NCBI GenBank assembly: GCA_015296075.1
Contig: DVDV01000363.1
Coordinates: 1 to 45,404 of the forward strand
DNA length: 45,404 bases
From: Leptolyngbyaceae cyanobacterium M33_DOE_097
Lineage (GTDB): Bacteria > Cyanobacteriota > Cyanobacteriia > Leptolyngbyales > Leptolyngbyaceae
Direction of reading: 5' to 3'
This document shows positions 1 to 9,411 of this stretch, one piece after another. The notes below the pieces were generated by a model. The model was not told the DNA's origin, did not search any database, and worked only from the letters and a program-made list of their open reading frames with translations. The translations under genes and the position numbers were made by a program. Within the stretch, counting starts at the first letter, position 1. The number at the start of each line of letters is the position of its first letter.

Positions 1-148
1 AGAACCGACGATAGTGTCAAATAACCCCCGTTCGCTCAACCGTTCTGGCTCTCTTGGCTCTCTCAGATGTCCTTACAATACAGGCATTTTCAGGACTTGA
101 ACAGCCTTTTGCCATACTGAGAATTGCTGGCGATCGCTCGTACCGATT

Positions 149-556
149 GTGCCTGCCCAATCAGCCACCCCATTTTTAGCTGAACTTTTAGAAGCAAATT
201 TTGACACCACCCAAGAGGTGCGTTACGCCATTCACCAGGATGTTTTGTGGGGTGTTTTTCAGCATAGTGTGGCAGGGCTATCGCCAGCGGATTTTGCAGC
301 AGCCCTTCAACGCTTATTAGTGCTGAAGCAGCAGGGCATTGATGCGTGCTTCACCCAACTGATAGAAAAACGAGTCCGGCAGATTATCTCACTTGCAAAG
401 CAGCAGGGACAATCGATGGACGCCACCCTCCAAACCCTCGACCATTTTTATGAGGAAGGTGTAATGGGTGATATGTCGCTTGGCACAGGAGCCAAAGAAG
501 AAACCCTGGCAGCCTGGCGGTATCAGCTAGAGCGACTCTGGGATGAGGTCGAATAA
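149..556 (+). CDS. Conserved hypothetical protein, all-helical
   Basis: Encodes 135 residues from a GTG start. I do not recognise the family. The sequence looks almost wholly alpha-helical, acidic at the C-terminus (ends LERLWDEVE) and without signal peptide or membrane segment, so a soluble cytoplasmic protein is likely. It converges tail-to-tail with the GH10-like gene, with only 15 bases between the stops. No ATG lies near the N-terminus in this frame. The first 148 bases of the window carry no other gene. Confidence 0.6.
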   Translation: MPAQSATPFLAELLEANFDTTQEVRYAIHQDVLWGVFQHSVAGLSPADFAAALQRLLVLKQQGIDACFTQLIEKRVRQIISLAKQQGQSMDATLQTLDHFYEEGVMGDMSLGTGAKEETLAAWRYQLERLWDEVE

Positions 557-571
557 TCCTTAAATCGTGCA

Positions 572-2101
572 CTAGGGAGTGCAATATTTGCGATCGCGAT
601 CAGAGCCTGGTTCTTGCCACGAGTAGGCAAAGTGGCTCAGAGATCGCAACTGGGGCACCGATTGGCGCAGGGCTTGCACTTGCACTTCGAGTGGTGGACG
701 GTTGCTCGTTTTTTCTTGCCAAATCCCCGCTAAAACGGGTTTTACCTGGCTTGGATTGGGTGCAATCGTCAACACGCGGCGAATTTGGTTCACAATGCAG
801 TCGGGCTTGCCACAAACCGCGTAGGACATGGGGTGCCACTCCAGATACTGTGGGAAATACTCCCAAAATTGCAGGCGCGAATCATAACCCTGCCCAACCG
901 ATTGGTTCCCCTCTGGAAAAAACACCACCCCTGCAGGCAGTTTGGCTCGTCTGACAGGTTCAACACCCACATTGAGAAACTCGTACACCCCTTGAAATGC
1001 ATGGGCGATCGAGAGACGCCATAACTCCGACTGCAAAACGCTCACTTGCTGAGCCAACGGCAACTTTGAGAGCGGCTTATTGGTGCGCCCCTGCCACATG
1101 GGTTCACCCTCTTGGGGATATTGCTGATTCACATCTTTTAAATCGCTGACCTTTAAAAAGCCTTGCTGAAGGTAGCGACGCATTAATTCCATACCTTTGT
1201 AATTCAACGCGCGTCTAAAGAAGATCGTGCGGGAAGCATTGCCATAAATCCACAAATCCTGTACACGGCTGGTTACAGAACCCGCTCCAATCAAACGGGG
1301 GTAGCGCACATAGTCAAACAAAACCCCATCTGGTTTGTGGCGCATCACCGTATTCACCAGGTTGGCAAAGTCTTTGCGTGCCTGCGGATCGTAGGGATCG
1401 ACAAAAGCATCATCAACACTGGTAAAACCTTGAGATCCATCGACTGGTGCGAGACGAGCGGTTAAAGTGTCTTGCCCAAAACCATTGCGTGCCAGCGCTT
1501 GGGAGCGATCGCCCCGATTAAAGTAGTCCGACCCAAAGTTTAGGGTAAACATCCAGGAATAGACCTTTAAGCCGCGATCGCGCCCTTTTTGAATCGCTTT
1601 TCCCAGCAGGTCAACGTTTCTAGCCCGCGTACCCGCCATCACCGAGCGCCAGGGCGTTGGATTTCGATCTTCAGGCAGCAATACTTTACTCGTCGCAAAT
1701 GTTTCAACATAGACCTGGCTATAGCCCCGATCGACAATGCGATCCATTACCGCTTCCAGGCTACCAGGACGAGCATCACAGGGATACAGGCGGAGCCAGA
1801 TCGCCGCTGTCTGAGGCCAGGTTTGCCGCCGACATCGTTGCAGTTGAGCTGCATGTTTCGCAACCAGACCTTTGTATTGATTAGCAGCTTTGCGATCGCC
1901 CTTTAATAAAGCCCGCAACAGGCGTGACTTCTCAGCGATCGCTTGGGGAGTTTGCTGGCAGTAAGGGGGGACTTGAGCCGTTGCTGAAGCGGGTGCCATC
2001 ATGCTGGCAAATAAACCCAGAGCGGTCATACAACCGACTCGCTGCCAAAACTGAGCGGAACCTTGAGCAAGTTGCTGTGAGAAGGGATGATTTATCCGCA
2101 T
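572..2101 (-). CDS. Secreted GH10-like glycosylhydrolase (GHL10/DUF187 type)
   Basis: Putative exported carbohydrate-active enzyme. The ATG at 2101 is preferred over the upstream GTG at 2128, because it gives a short positively charged N-terminus followed by a hydrophobic stretch (GCMTALGLFASMMAPASA), a good Sec signal. After a helical spacer, the body starts with WPQTAAIWLRLYPCD and GYSQVYVETFATS, resembling the start of the (beta/alpha)8 barrel in GHL10 proteins. The motif PDGVLFDYVRYPR matches the strand-4 acid region of that family (D-G-[IV]-x-[FL]-D-Y-x-R-Y). The C-terminal part (WHPMSYAVCG, LAGIWQ, FAYSW) also fits the late barrel strands. About 509 residues. Substrate unknown; peptidoglycan or exopolysaccharide are guesses. 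It stands alone on its strand. Confidence 0.7.
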   Translation of the reverse strand: MRINHPFSQQLAQGSAQFWQRVGCMTALGLFASMMAPASATAQVPPYCQQTPQAIAEKSRLLRALLKGDRKAANQYKGLVAKHAAQLQRCRRQTWPQTAAIWLRLYPCDARPGSLEAVMDRIVDRGYSQVYVETFATSKVLLPEDRNPTPWRSVMAGTRARNVDLLGKAIQKGRDRGLKVYSWMFTLNFGSDYFNRGDRSQALARNGFGQDTLTARLAPVDGSQGFTSVDDAFVDPYDPQARKDFANLVNTVMRHKPDGVLFDYVRYPRLIGAGSVTSRVQDLWIYGNASRTIFFRRALNYKGMELMRRYLQQGFLKVSDLKDVNQQYPQEGEPMWQGRTNKPLSKLPLAQQVSVLQSELWRLSIAHAFQGVYEFLNVGVEPVRRAKLPAGVVFFPEGNQSVGQGYDSRLQFWEYFPQYLEWHPMSYAVCGKPDCIVNQIRRVLTIAPNPSQVKPVLAGIWQEKTSNRPPLEVQVQALRQSVPQLRSLSHFAYSWQEPGSDRDRKYCTP

Positions 2102-2400
2102 GGGAGAGAATAAAAAGTTACATGGCACATGGTGATTATGCCCTCTTCTTCACTGCCTGCGACCTTGAAAGTGGAATCTTTTTAAGGCTAAAGAGGGAGA
2201 AAAAAGAAGCCAGGAAACAGGAAAAATTTGACGCTAATGATCATGGATTAAATAAAACTGAATATTTTGTCGTCTAAAGGGGCAAACGGCCGCTCGCCCG
2301 TTCAAGAAATTGTCGAAGTTATTTAATTCGCGTTCCTAACCAGATTCGACAAGCACCAGTAGCGCTCCATCAAGTCAGATTCAGGAAGAAGTTGAGCTAC

Positions 2401-3186
2401 CTAGATTTGGAGGGGATCACCAATCTGAATTGTTTTGCCTGCTTCAGAGTCAGGAACACGGGTGTTGATGGCTAAGCGAAAGAAGTGGTTAAAGCGCGAT
2501 CGCTCAACCCAATCGGGTAGCGTCTCTTTGCGATTGGCAACAAATGTCTTTTGAAAGTTAGGGTAAGCTTCGCCCGTCACTGGATTGCGGGTCACAACGA
2601 CGCATCGCTGACAGGGATTGACACCTAAAAACTGCACTGCACCAAGCTGAAAGGGACGGGTACTTTCAGCGGTTGTAAACAAACCGTCTTCCCAAAATGG
2701 AGGCACATCGCCAATTTCGATATTGGCACGAAACCGGGCACGAACTTCTTCTACGGTGAAGTCTGGGTACCAACTCGCGATCGCCTCCAGGGTTGCCGTG
2801 CTAACAATTGTTGGCCCTGGGGAAGCCGTGTCATCTGGAAAGCCCATTGTCAGGTCTTGCTTGAGCTGCACCGGAAAACCAAAATACTGGCTCAACCAGC
2901 TTTCTAAGTTTGGCTCACCCGCCGCTAAAGAAAAAGTTTGAGTTGGCTTATCCCCCTCAACGTGCAACGTCACCTGGCGATTGGCTAGATCGAATCGCGA
3001 TCGCACCCGATGAATCGACTCATGCCGCTTGCCGTTGACGTAATGCCCCGCATCATCAAACAGGGCAAACTCGCGATCGCCTTGCAGTGCCCCACTTGGG
3101 AGAACAGTTGCAGCATCAACCCGAACGCTATTTAAAGACTTGACTGGGTAGAGAAATAACCCAACCACTCTAGGAGTTGCACTCAT
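2401..3186 (-). CDS. MOSC domain protein (MOSC N-terminal beta-barrel + MOSC)
   Basis: Member of the molybdenum-cofactor sulfurase C-terminal (MOSC) superfamily, also called YcbX/mARC-like. The N-terminus (VVGLFLYPVKSLNSV, then GDREFALFDD) is the typical MOSC_N barrel. The C-terminal MOSC domain carries the conserved cysteine region NPCQRCVVVTRNPVTGE and ends with IQIGDPLQI. Known relatives bind molybdenum cofactor or carry sulfur; the substrate here cannot be read. The ATG at 3186 overlaps by one base the stop codon of the HEAT-repeat gene upstream (TGATG), which argues for translational coupling and selects this start over the TTG at 3189. About 261 residues, normal for the family. Confidence 0.85.
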   Translation of the reverse strand: MSATPRVVGLFLYPVKSLNSVRVDAATVLPSGALQGDREFALFDDAGHYVNGKRHESIHRVRSRFDLANRQVTLHVEGDKPTQTFSLAAGEPNLESWLSQYFGFPVQLKQDLTMGFPDDTASPGPTIVSTATLEAIASWYPDFTVEEVRARFRANIEIGDVPPFWEDGLFTTAESTRPFQLGAVQFLGVNPCQRCVVVTRNPVTGEAYPNFQKTFVANRKETLPDWVERSRFNHFFRLAINTRVPDSEAGKTIQIGDPLQI

Positions 3187-3944
3187 CAAAGAAAACCTTC
3201 TTTCTCCAAGGCTTCTAACTCTTCGATCATTTGTAGCCCCCGCGTGTCTCCCAGTTTTAAGAGAGCAGCCCGCGTGTCTTCGCGTACTCCCAGGTCTTTG
3301 TCTTCAACAAAAGTTTCTAGCAAAGCGTCTACGGCTGTCGCATAAACCACGTTGGAAGGCAGTTCGCGACACAGTTGCCCCACAGCCCAGGCACAATTAC
3401 TACGCACCGCAGCCACCTCATCTTGCCGCAATGCCTCAATCACCGCTGGAATGGCGGCAATCACGCATTCGTAGCTGACCTCTGACATTTGAGCGAGCGA
3501 GCTAGCAGCCCACAACCGCACCGCTGGAATGTCGTACTTAAGGGCATTAAGCAAAGTTGAGAGCGTCCGGCGATCGCGGCAGTTTCCCAAGGCCCAGACA
3601 ATGCCCTTACGCACATAACCGTTAAAATCTTCGGTGTAACGGCTGATCAGTGGCTCTACGGCATCCGCACTGGGGTTGCGCCCTAACCCGTAAGCCGCAC
3701 TCACCCGAATCAACGGGCAGGCTTCATTTAACAAGCGAATTAAATGCGGAATTGCACGAACGTCTTGCAATTCACAGAAAGCTCGGGCCGCCAACATCCG
3801 CTGGTTTGGGTCAGAGGCTTCAAGCAATAGCAACATCTCCTCTGGATCTGGCTTCGGCTCATTTACCACCTCTTCCATGTGATCCAGAGGACTGTCAAAT
3901 TCGACTTCTACGTCGAGCAGGCTTAAGTCATCATCGTCATACAT
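3186..3944 (-). CDS. HEAT-repeat protein
   Basis: A 252-residue soluble helical-repeat protein. A very acidic leader (MYDDDDLSLLDVEVEF) is followed by about five HEAT-like units, recognisable from repeated A-x-x-L-G and V-R-x-x-A-A-x-x-L patterns: VRAIPHLIRLLNEA, IRVSAAYGLGR, VRKGIVWALGN, VRLWAASSLAQM, VRSNCAWAVGQL and VREDTRAALLKLGD. Relatives in cyanobacteria include phycobilin lyase-like and regulatory scaffolds; nothing in the sequence identifies a lyase. It is first in a two-gene unit, and its stop overlaps the MOSC start, so the two proteins may act together. Confidence 0.8.
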   Translation of the reverse strand: MYDDDDLSLLDVEVEFDSPLDHMEEVVNEPKPDPEEMLLLLEASDPNQRMLAARAFCELQDVRAIPHLIRLLNEACPLIRVSAAYGLGRNPSADAVEPLISRYTEDFNGYVRKGIVWALGNCRDRRTLSTLLNALKYDIPAVRLWAASSLAQMSEVSYECVIAAIPAVIEALRQDEVAAVRSNCAWAVGQLCRELPSNVVYATAVDALLETFVEDKDLGVREDTRAALLKLGDTRGLQMIEELEALEKEGFL

Positions 3945-4205
3945 ACTGTCACTTTACATTACAGGATGCGACTAACTGACACCTTATCCTAAGAAGTTAT
4001 CTTTTTTAAGAAGCAAAAGTCAGAGCGCGATCGCCTCCTGCTTCGATGTCTAAAGGCTTTTTGAGCGTTACTGCGTCACACTTCAGCAAGGGTTTTCTAC
4101 AACCTTCTACCCAACGTTAGATTTAACTGACTCGATGCAATTTTGGTTTAAACAACAGGCCTCACAGTCCTCTGTAAAGGGTTGGCTGCATCGCTTCACC
4201 CTCAT

Positions 4206-4886
4206 TTACCGCTTTTGTGCGCGTCTGCCTGCCACCCCTAAAGCTGCCGCCACTCCCACACCAAAGAGAGTCGCAGGCTCAGGAATTGGCTGTATCGGCT
4301 CAATCGTCTCGAAGAAAAGAGTCGCTCGATAAATTTCGCTTGAAAAACTAGAAGTATAAGAGTTTTCAAACGTTGGAGGTTCGTAGTAGGTCGTTGTACC
4401 TTGCATGAACGCGTTTAACAAATTGAGCTTGGTCATGAAAAATACATTGCCGGAGTAGGTTGAGCAACACGAACCCGGACGCCCCTCACTACCTGAGAAA
4501 AACGTGTTGTCACTCTGACCAGTGATGCTGACTAAATCTCCATCGACAAAATCGAGTCGAACATCGTTGGCAAGGCTTAGTTGCAGGATTGCCGGTTGAG
4601 GATCAACGGATCCATAAGGTAGGGAAACAGCCCCCTCAAGCAAAAACTGCAACCCATTGACTTCTTGATTTAGCTGGTCGAGACGAATTGACTCTAAGCC
4701 GATCGCCGTTAAGCTAAAGTTCTCTTTTTCGCTTTCGTAGGCCAGGTAACCTGAAAAGTTACTATCTGTTGAACCCAAGTAAAAATAAGCCGCTTCCACA
4801 GGCTGAAAACTTGCGGATCCTAAACTCACAAATAAGGTGATTGCAGGCAAAAATATCTTCTTAAAGTGATCGGATTTCAGCAACAT
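4206..4886 (-). CDS. PEP-CTERM exported protein
   Basis: A 226-residue secreted protein. The N-terminus has lysines followed by the hydrophobic run IFLPAITLFVSLGSASF, a Sec signal with cleavage probably after PVEA. The C-terminus is a textbook PEP-CTERM sorting tag: IPEPATLFGVGVAAALGV, then the basic tail AGRRAQKR. The tag is known to be processed by exosortase, placing the protein at the cell surface or in extracellular matrix. The middle is beta-rich, with no enzymatic motif and a Cys-Cys pair (PGSCCSTYSG). It is monocistronic, with long spacers on both sides. Function unknown. Confidence 0.85.
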   Translation of the reverse strand: MLLKSDHFKKIFLPAITLFVSLGSASFQPVEAAYFYLGSTDSNFSGYLAYESEKENFSLTAIGLESIRLDQLNQEVNGLQFLLEGAVSLPYGSVDPQPAILQLSLANDVRLDFVDGDLVSITGQSDNTFFSGSEGRPGSCCSTYSGNVFFMTKLNLLNAFMQGTTTYYEPPTFENSYTSSFSSEIYRATLFFETIEPIQPIPEPATLFGVGVAAALGVAGRRAQKR

Positions 4887-5306
4887 TTTGTATCAATCCT
4901 ACTCAATAAAATTACTGGTATTAGTCTTATAAGTCAGCAGGCTTAAACCTGGAGGACTTTAATAAAAAATTAAACAGTTACGCTCTAAGGTTTTTATTTC
5001 TTGAAGCAAAATTTTAGGCGCGATCGCTTTTCTCAGTCCTCTCTAATAACTTGCTCGGTTGAGGTCAGATTAGTTCTTTAAACGACATCTAAAGGCTGCT
5101 GCACGTGAATCTTAATTCTGGGGGTTAACGGCCACCGCTTTATAAAAGCTTTAAATTGTTTGTTCCTTCTAGGACTGCTGTAAATCAGATCAGCACCTTT
5201 TTAAGTGATATATTTTTCCGTAATTTTCTACGTAAGCAATGTAGCTATTCGCACTCCTCATCTTTTTAAGGTTTAGAGGTTTACCAAGCAAAAGTGGAGC
5301 GTTGCG
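4887..5306. other. Intergenic region between divergent genes
   Basis: About 420 bases separate the PEP-CTERM gene (minus) from the membrane operon (plus). The stretch is AT-rich, has one HIP1 octamer (GCGATCGC near 5021) and stop codons in all frames. I see no RNA gene or strong hairpin. Both promoters must lie here, but I cannot place their boxes with confidence. Confidence 0.5.
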
Positions 5307-6020
5307 ATGAATTATTTTTCAACTGTGATTGCCCTGTTGCGCGATCGCCAAGCTTTTTTAGAAGAGATCCACGATGGCGTTAAGCTAAAAAGCAAAATGT
5401 CTTCTCTCTTGATTTCAAGCTTTTGTTTCTTTGCTGTGTATGGTTTGATCATTGGTAGCTATCATGCCCTTTATGGGGCAAACAGTGTCGGTTTTCATCC
5501 TCCCTTTCAGATTTTTTCCTCAGCAATTAAACTACCCGCCCTGTATTTAATTACGTTATTAGTTTGCTTGCCAACGCTTTACATCTTTAACGTACTATTT
5601 GGCTCCAAACAAACCTTATCGCAACATTTCACCTATCTCTTAACAGCCATTTCAGTGATTGCAATCTTGCTACTTGGCTTTGCTCCGGTCACGCTTTTCT
5701 TTTTAATTACCGTACGCGATTACCACTTTTTCTTATTACTAAATGTCGCAGTCTTTGCCTTAACTGGCATTTTAGGAGTGTCATTTCTTTACCAAGTTAT
5801 GCGCCCGATCGCCGATGATGACGACCAGCAAAATATTAAAATTCGCACTAGCATTTTGCGGTTTTGGTTAGTGCTCTATGGGTTTGTGGGGAGTCAACTT
5901 GGTTGGACTCTGCGCCCCTTCTTTGGCTCACCCGGCCAATTTGAGCTATTTCGTCCGAATGAGGGTAGCTTTTTCACAGGCGTTTGGAATGCGTTAGTCA
6001 ACCTGCTAACAAACTCATGA
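5307..6020 (+). CDS. Five-helix conserved membrane protein
   Basis: A 237-residue integral membrane protein with hydrophobic segments at about residues 32-54, 72-97, 110-136, 140-164 and 182-200. The N-terminus (NYFSTVIALLRDRQAFLEEI) is amphipathic. A conserved-looking motif, GSQLGWTLRPFFGSPGQF, follows the last helix. I recall this W-x-L-R-P-F-[IF]-G-S-P-G motif from uncharacterised cyanobacterial membrane proteins, some named as actin-binding WH2 proteins, a label the sequence does not support. Its stop overlaps the start of the next gene (ATGA), so the pair forms one translationally coupled operon. Confidence 0.75.
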   Translation: MNYFSTVIALLRDRQAFLEEIHDGVKLKSKMSSLLISSFCFFAVYGLIIGSYHALYGANSVGFHPPFQIFSSAIKLPALYLITLLVCLPTLYIFNVLFGSKQTLSQHFTYLLTAISVIAILLLGFAPVTLFFLITVRDYHFFLLLNVAVFALTGILGVSFLYQVMRPIADDDDQQNIKIRTSILRFWLVLYGFVGSQLGWTLRPFFGSPGQFELFRPNEGSFFTGVWNALVNLLTNS

Positions 6021-6715
6021 GTGAGCGTTTAGAGTCCCTAATAATTTCTGAGCGAGAAGTTGAAACCCTGACAGGTCTAGAGGTTAGCCCAATCTTTGTC
6101 GGTGGCGCTTTGACTGGCATCTACCGCCCGTCGGTGCTGGGCAAGCCAGGGCATCGGTTCTACATGCTTCTCACAGAGCTGATTGTGGCTGCCCTACTGT
6201 TTATGGTGGCAATTCCGATTGGGTTGTTTTTTACGCGGGGACAAAGCGGCGGCATTCAAACCGGGGGGGCGATCGCGCGTTTTTTGCTACTGACAACCCT
6301 GCTCGCCATCGCTGGTTTAGGGATACGCTATCGCTTCATGCGAATTCGGCAAAAACGACTCAGGCGTTTGCTGTCACTGCTCGACAAGGTTGAGCAGTTT
6401 AATGACATTATTCGTGCGATCGCCTTATCTCAACAACTATCCAGCACCGCACCAGGCGAACCAAGCAGCATTCACGAAGCCCTTGAACTGACGCGCAGCA
6501 ATCTCACTTATGGGTTGACCATTGAGCGAATTTTGCGAGAAAATCAAGGGCTTTTAACCCGCCAACAAGAGCTGCTGAACAGCCTGGAAGCCAATCTTGT
6601 GACGTTGCGATCGCTCGAGTTAGAGCAGCAGGCCATCACCTATCAACAATTGATTAAGGATGCGTTAGAAATTGGGCTGAGTGTGCAGCAAGAGTTGCAA
6701 AAAGTTGCTCGTTAA
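6017..6715 (+). CDS. Two-helix membrane protein with C-terminal coiled coil
   Basis: The start is taken at 6017, where ATG overlaps the upstream stop (ATGA), rather than the upstream in-frame ATG at 5984. The 232-residue product has a soluble N-terminus, two membrane segments (about residues 50-72 and 87-105) and a basic hinge (RQKRLRRL). A long helical region rich in Leu, Glu and Gln follows (LTRQQELLNSLEANLVTLRSLELEQQ), probably a cytoplasmic coiled coil. No enzyme motif is visible. Strict coupling to the five-helix protein suggests that the two form a membrane complex. Function unknown. Confidence 0.75.
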   Translation: MSERLESLIISEREVETLTGLEVSPIFVGGALTGIYRPSVLGKPGHRFYMLLTELIVAALLFMVAIPIGLFFTRGQSGGIQTGGAIARFLLLTTLLAIAGLGIRYRFMRIRQKRLRRLLSLLDKVEQFNDIIRAIALSQQLSSTAPGEPSSIHEALELTRSNLTYGLTIERILRENQGLLTRQQELLNSLEANLVTLRSLELEQQAITYQQLIKDALEIGLSVQQELQKVAR

Positions 6716-6798
6716 CACGGAGCCTTTCGAGAAGCTGCTAGGCTAGAAGTTTGCTAAAAAAGTAAGCAGAACTCAGCTAAGCCGACTAAGGTATGCCG

Positions 6799-8022
6799 AT
6801 GGATTTGTTGGAATATCAGGCCAAAGAACTGTTTCGGGAGGTGGGTATTCCGGTGCCCCCCTCGCAGCGCATCGAACACCCCAAGGATATCAAGGGGCTA
6901 ACCATTGCCTATCCGATCGCGCTCAAGTCCCAGGTTTACATTGGGGGGCGAGGCCGCATGGGTGGGGTGCGGTTTGTGGAGAATACGATTGATGCGATCG
7001 CGGCCGCTCAGAGCATCTTTAACTTACCGATCATGGGCGAGTATCCTAAAGTGTTGCTCGCAGAGGCAAAGTACAACGTCGAGCGAGAATTTTACTTTGC
7101 GGTTATTCTCAATCGCGCCATTCGTCGTCCGGTTTTGTTGGGTTCTATCAAAGGTGGCATTGACATTCAGCAACATGCTGAGCAGATTCAACACGTTGTT
7201 GTTGAGCAAGAGTTTTCACCTTACTATGCTCGGCGATTAGCGATCAAAATGGGCTTAGAAGGCAGCCTCATTCGTTCGGTAAGCGATATTGTCGAGAAAA
7301 TGTATCGCCTTTTTGCCAGTCGAGACTTAGATCTGGTTGAGATTAACCCATTAGGCATCAGTCAAACGGGCGAGTTAATTGCGCTAGATGGCAAAGTGAG
7401 CGTCAATGACGATGCGTTAAAACGCCAGACCGATCTGGCCGATCTAATCGTTGACTCCGGCGGAGATGGGCACAATCCCCAACAGACGCGGTGCCCGGTG
7501 TTTCTAGAACCAGATGGGCAGATTGGCATTCTCTGTAATGGCACTGGGCTAACCCTTGCAACGGTTGACCTGATCTGTGGGGCAGGGGGCAAGCCTGCGG
7601 TATTTTTGAACCTGGGTAGCGAAACCCAAACCGATTCTTCTGCCGAGTCACTCAAGGAACAATTGACTCAAGGGCTAGAGCAATTGGCGCAAATTAAGCA
7701 AGTCCGTGTGTTGCTGGTGAATTTGGTTACAGGGCTGTTGTCGTACAGCGAACTGGAGACGGTAATCGCGGCTTTTTTAAATCGGCGATCGCGCGAGCCA
7801 CGGGGTGTGAGTGAAATTCGTCCCGACACTCTGATTACCCACACGATTCGCATTCCTCAAATGGTTGTGCGGCTGATGGGTTGCCCAGAGTCAGAAACCG
7901 ATGATAACAACGGTACAAAAACGGACTTGCTGAGTGGTGCAGCTCAAGTTGCAGTCGTGACATCCCTTGATGAGGCCGTCGCTCAAACCGTTGCGCTGGC
8001 CAAAAACAACAATCACGCTTGA
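6799..8022 (+). CDS. sucC: Succinate-CoA ligase (ADP-forming) beta subunit-like, ATP-grasp
   Basis: ATP-grasp subunit of succinyl-CoA synthetase, which joins succinate, CoA and ATP in the TCA cycle. The N-terminus MDLLEYQAKELFREVGIPVP matches the family signature. Also visible are VYIGGRGRMGGVRF (nucleotide binding), DLVEINPLGI and ALDGKVSVNDDA (metal/ATP site). The ATG at 6799 is preferred over 6793, because TAAGGT at 6787-6792 sits seven bases upstream of it but directly against the earlier ATG. No sucD alpha subunit lies downstream; in cyanobacteria the two genes are often unlinked. The C-terminal tail (TDDNNGTKTDLL) is slightly extended. It converges with the LysR gene. Confidence 0.88.
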   Translation: MDLLEYQAKELFREVGIPVPPSQRIEHPKDIKGLTIAYPIALKSQVYIGGRGRMGGVRFVENTIDAIAAAQSIFNLPIMGEYPKVLLAEAKYNVEREFYFAVILNRAIRRPVLLGSIKGGIDIQQHAEQIQHVVVEQEFSPYYARRLAIKMGLEGSLIRSVSDIVEKMYRLFASRDLDLVEINPLGISQTGELIALDGKVSVNDDALKRQTDLADLIVDSGGDGHNPQQTRCPVFLEPDGQIGILCNGTGLTLATVDLICGAGGKPAVFLNLGSETQTDSSAESLKEQLTQGLEQLAQIKQVRVLLVNLVTGLLSYSELETVIAAFLNRRSREPRGVSEIRPDTLITHTIRIPQMVVRLMGCPESETDDNNGTKTDLLSGAAQVAVVTSLDEAVAQTVALAKNNNHA

Positions 8023-8062
8023 GCAAACTGAGAAAATAGAGTGCAGAACTTCCCTGACTGAC

Positions 8063-9004
8063 TTAGTACTGTAAACTAGGCAGGCGATCGCTGCCTTGCA
8101 CCGATTTCTGAGGTGTAAAGGGATAGACAGAAATGCATTCAAAAGTTTTCAACATCTCTAAGAATGCATAAATATGAGGCGGTTGATCCACTTTTGCCCT
8201 GATCGCAAACCGAATCGTTCTAAAAAAAGGATTTGGCAAGCTATGCACCTGAATCATCGCTGGAATTGGCTCAGCCGCCAAACGCGGCAAAATTGCGGCC
8301 CCTAAACCTTGAGCAACCATACTCACAATGGTCGAGTCTGACTTTGCTAAATACTCTGTATGAATCGTTTGGCAATATCGTTCACAATGTGCGTACGCTT
8401 GTTTATCTGATGTGAATTCATTGGCAGGCACAATCAGCGGATAGGTCTTTAATTGCTGCCAGGTCAACTTTGAATTGATCAGATGTAGAGTTGGAGGAAG
8501 CAACACAATATACTCATCTTGCAAAAACTCCCAGGTCTCAAACTCATCTCCCATAAAATCATCAGTAAAGCCAATATCTGCAAGTCCTTTCTGTAAATCC
8601 TCTTCTACACTCTTTTCATCAAATTGTTCTACGACACTGACCGAGATCCCTGGAAACTGCTGTTGAAATTGGCTGATAATGACCGGTAGGATGTGAGTCG
8701 CGACACTGCGAATCGAGGTCAAACGCACCTTTCCCTGCTTGAGCCGTCGCGTCAAATGTGCCTCTTTCAAAATCTCTTCTTGCAGGTTGACCATTTGCCG
8801 AGCGTAAGCCAAGACGCGCTCACCTGCCGGAGTTAAACTCGCCCCATGTCGCCCCCGCGAAAAAAGCGCAATCCCTAGATCGGTTTCCAGAGCCGCGATC
8901 GCGTTGCTTACAGCCGACTGCGACAGCTCTAGCTGCAAAGCGGCTTCACTAAAACTATTGCACTCAGCGATCGCGATCAGCGCATGTAGCTGAGACAATT
9001 TCAT
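8063..9004 (-). CDS. LysR-family transcriptional regulator
   Basis: Typical LTTR: an N-terminal winged helix-turn-helix (LSQLHALIAIAECNSFSEAA, then LSQSAVSNAIAALE and LGIALFSRGRHGASLTPAG), a linker helix, and a periplasmic-binding-protein-like effector domain (VRLTSIRSVATHILPVII, FEVSV-like strands, VAQGLGAAILPRLAAE). ATG at 9004 gives the usual LTTR N-terminus; in-frame ATG 9028 and GTG 9049 are possible. It is divergent from the CobW/nitrile hydratase genes across a spacer of over 800 bases, so by LTTR convention it probably controls that cluster. The inducer (nitrile, amide or metal) is not readable. Confidence 0.88.
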   Translation of the reverse strand: MKLSQLHALIAIAECNSFSEAALQLELSQSAVSNAIAALETDLGIALFSRGRHGASLTPAGERVLAYARQMVNLQEEILKEAHLTRRLKQGKVRLTSIRSVATHILPVIISQFQQQFPGISVSVVEQFDEKSVEEDLQKGLADIGFTDDFMGDEFETWEFLQDEYIVLLPPTLHLINSKLTWQQLKTYPLIVPANEFTSDKQAYAHCERYCQTIHTEYLAKSDSTIVSMVAQGLGAAILPRLAAEPIPAMIQVHSLPNPFFRTIRFAIRAKVDQPPHIYAFLEMLKTFECISVYPFTPQKSVQGSDRLPSLQY

Positions 9005-9370
9005 TTGGCTTTGGTGCTTACGTTTCATAGCTTTTTGGCAGGGTAACACACATCATTTAGGTTGATTGTTTCAAAAACCAAGCCAGCTTGACGTATCGTA
9101 TCTATCGATTTTTGTGATGGATGTAATCTAAAAAGCGTTTTGATTTCTTTTGAGGGTTTACCTACTCTGTAGGCATGTTTAGGACTAATAGCAATTGTGT
9201 ATGAGGCTACCTATTACTGCTGATCTCTTTAGGGCGTGCTTTGAAAGTCCAGGAAAGGTGTTTTAGTTTTGGAGGATCCTAGCCCTCTTGAAAAGGGGAA
9301 GAGGGATTACCTCAATTTAAAGGGGGGATAAGGGAGATCCCGTTCTATAGATCTTCATAGCAAACTGGTA

Positions 9371-9411
9371 TTAGGCGGCAAAATATTCGCTTTCATCTAA
9401 TTTTTAATCTT
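9371..9411 (+). repeat. Dispersed 41-base intergenic repeat, copy 1
   Basis: This 41-base stretch (TTAGGCGGCAAAATATTCG and following) matches 21884-21924 with only six or seven mismatches, in the same orientation. Both copies lie in spacers. They may be the conserved core of a larger degenerate element; no protein is encoded. Confidence 0.6.

Noticed and set aside
1924-2277. 117-codon plus-strand ORF overlapping the 5-prime end of the GH10-like gene
   Set aside because: Mostly antisense to a recognisable signal peptide and gene; no family resemblance and low-complexity K/E tail.
6799-8062. Loss of sucD by deletion downstream of sucC
   Set aside because: No remnant is visible, and sucC and sucD are commonly unlinked in cyanobacteria, so absence here is not evidence of loss.
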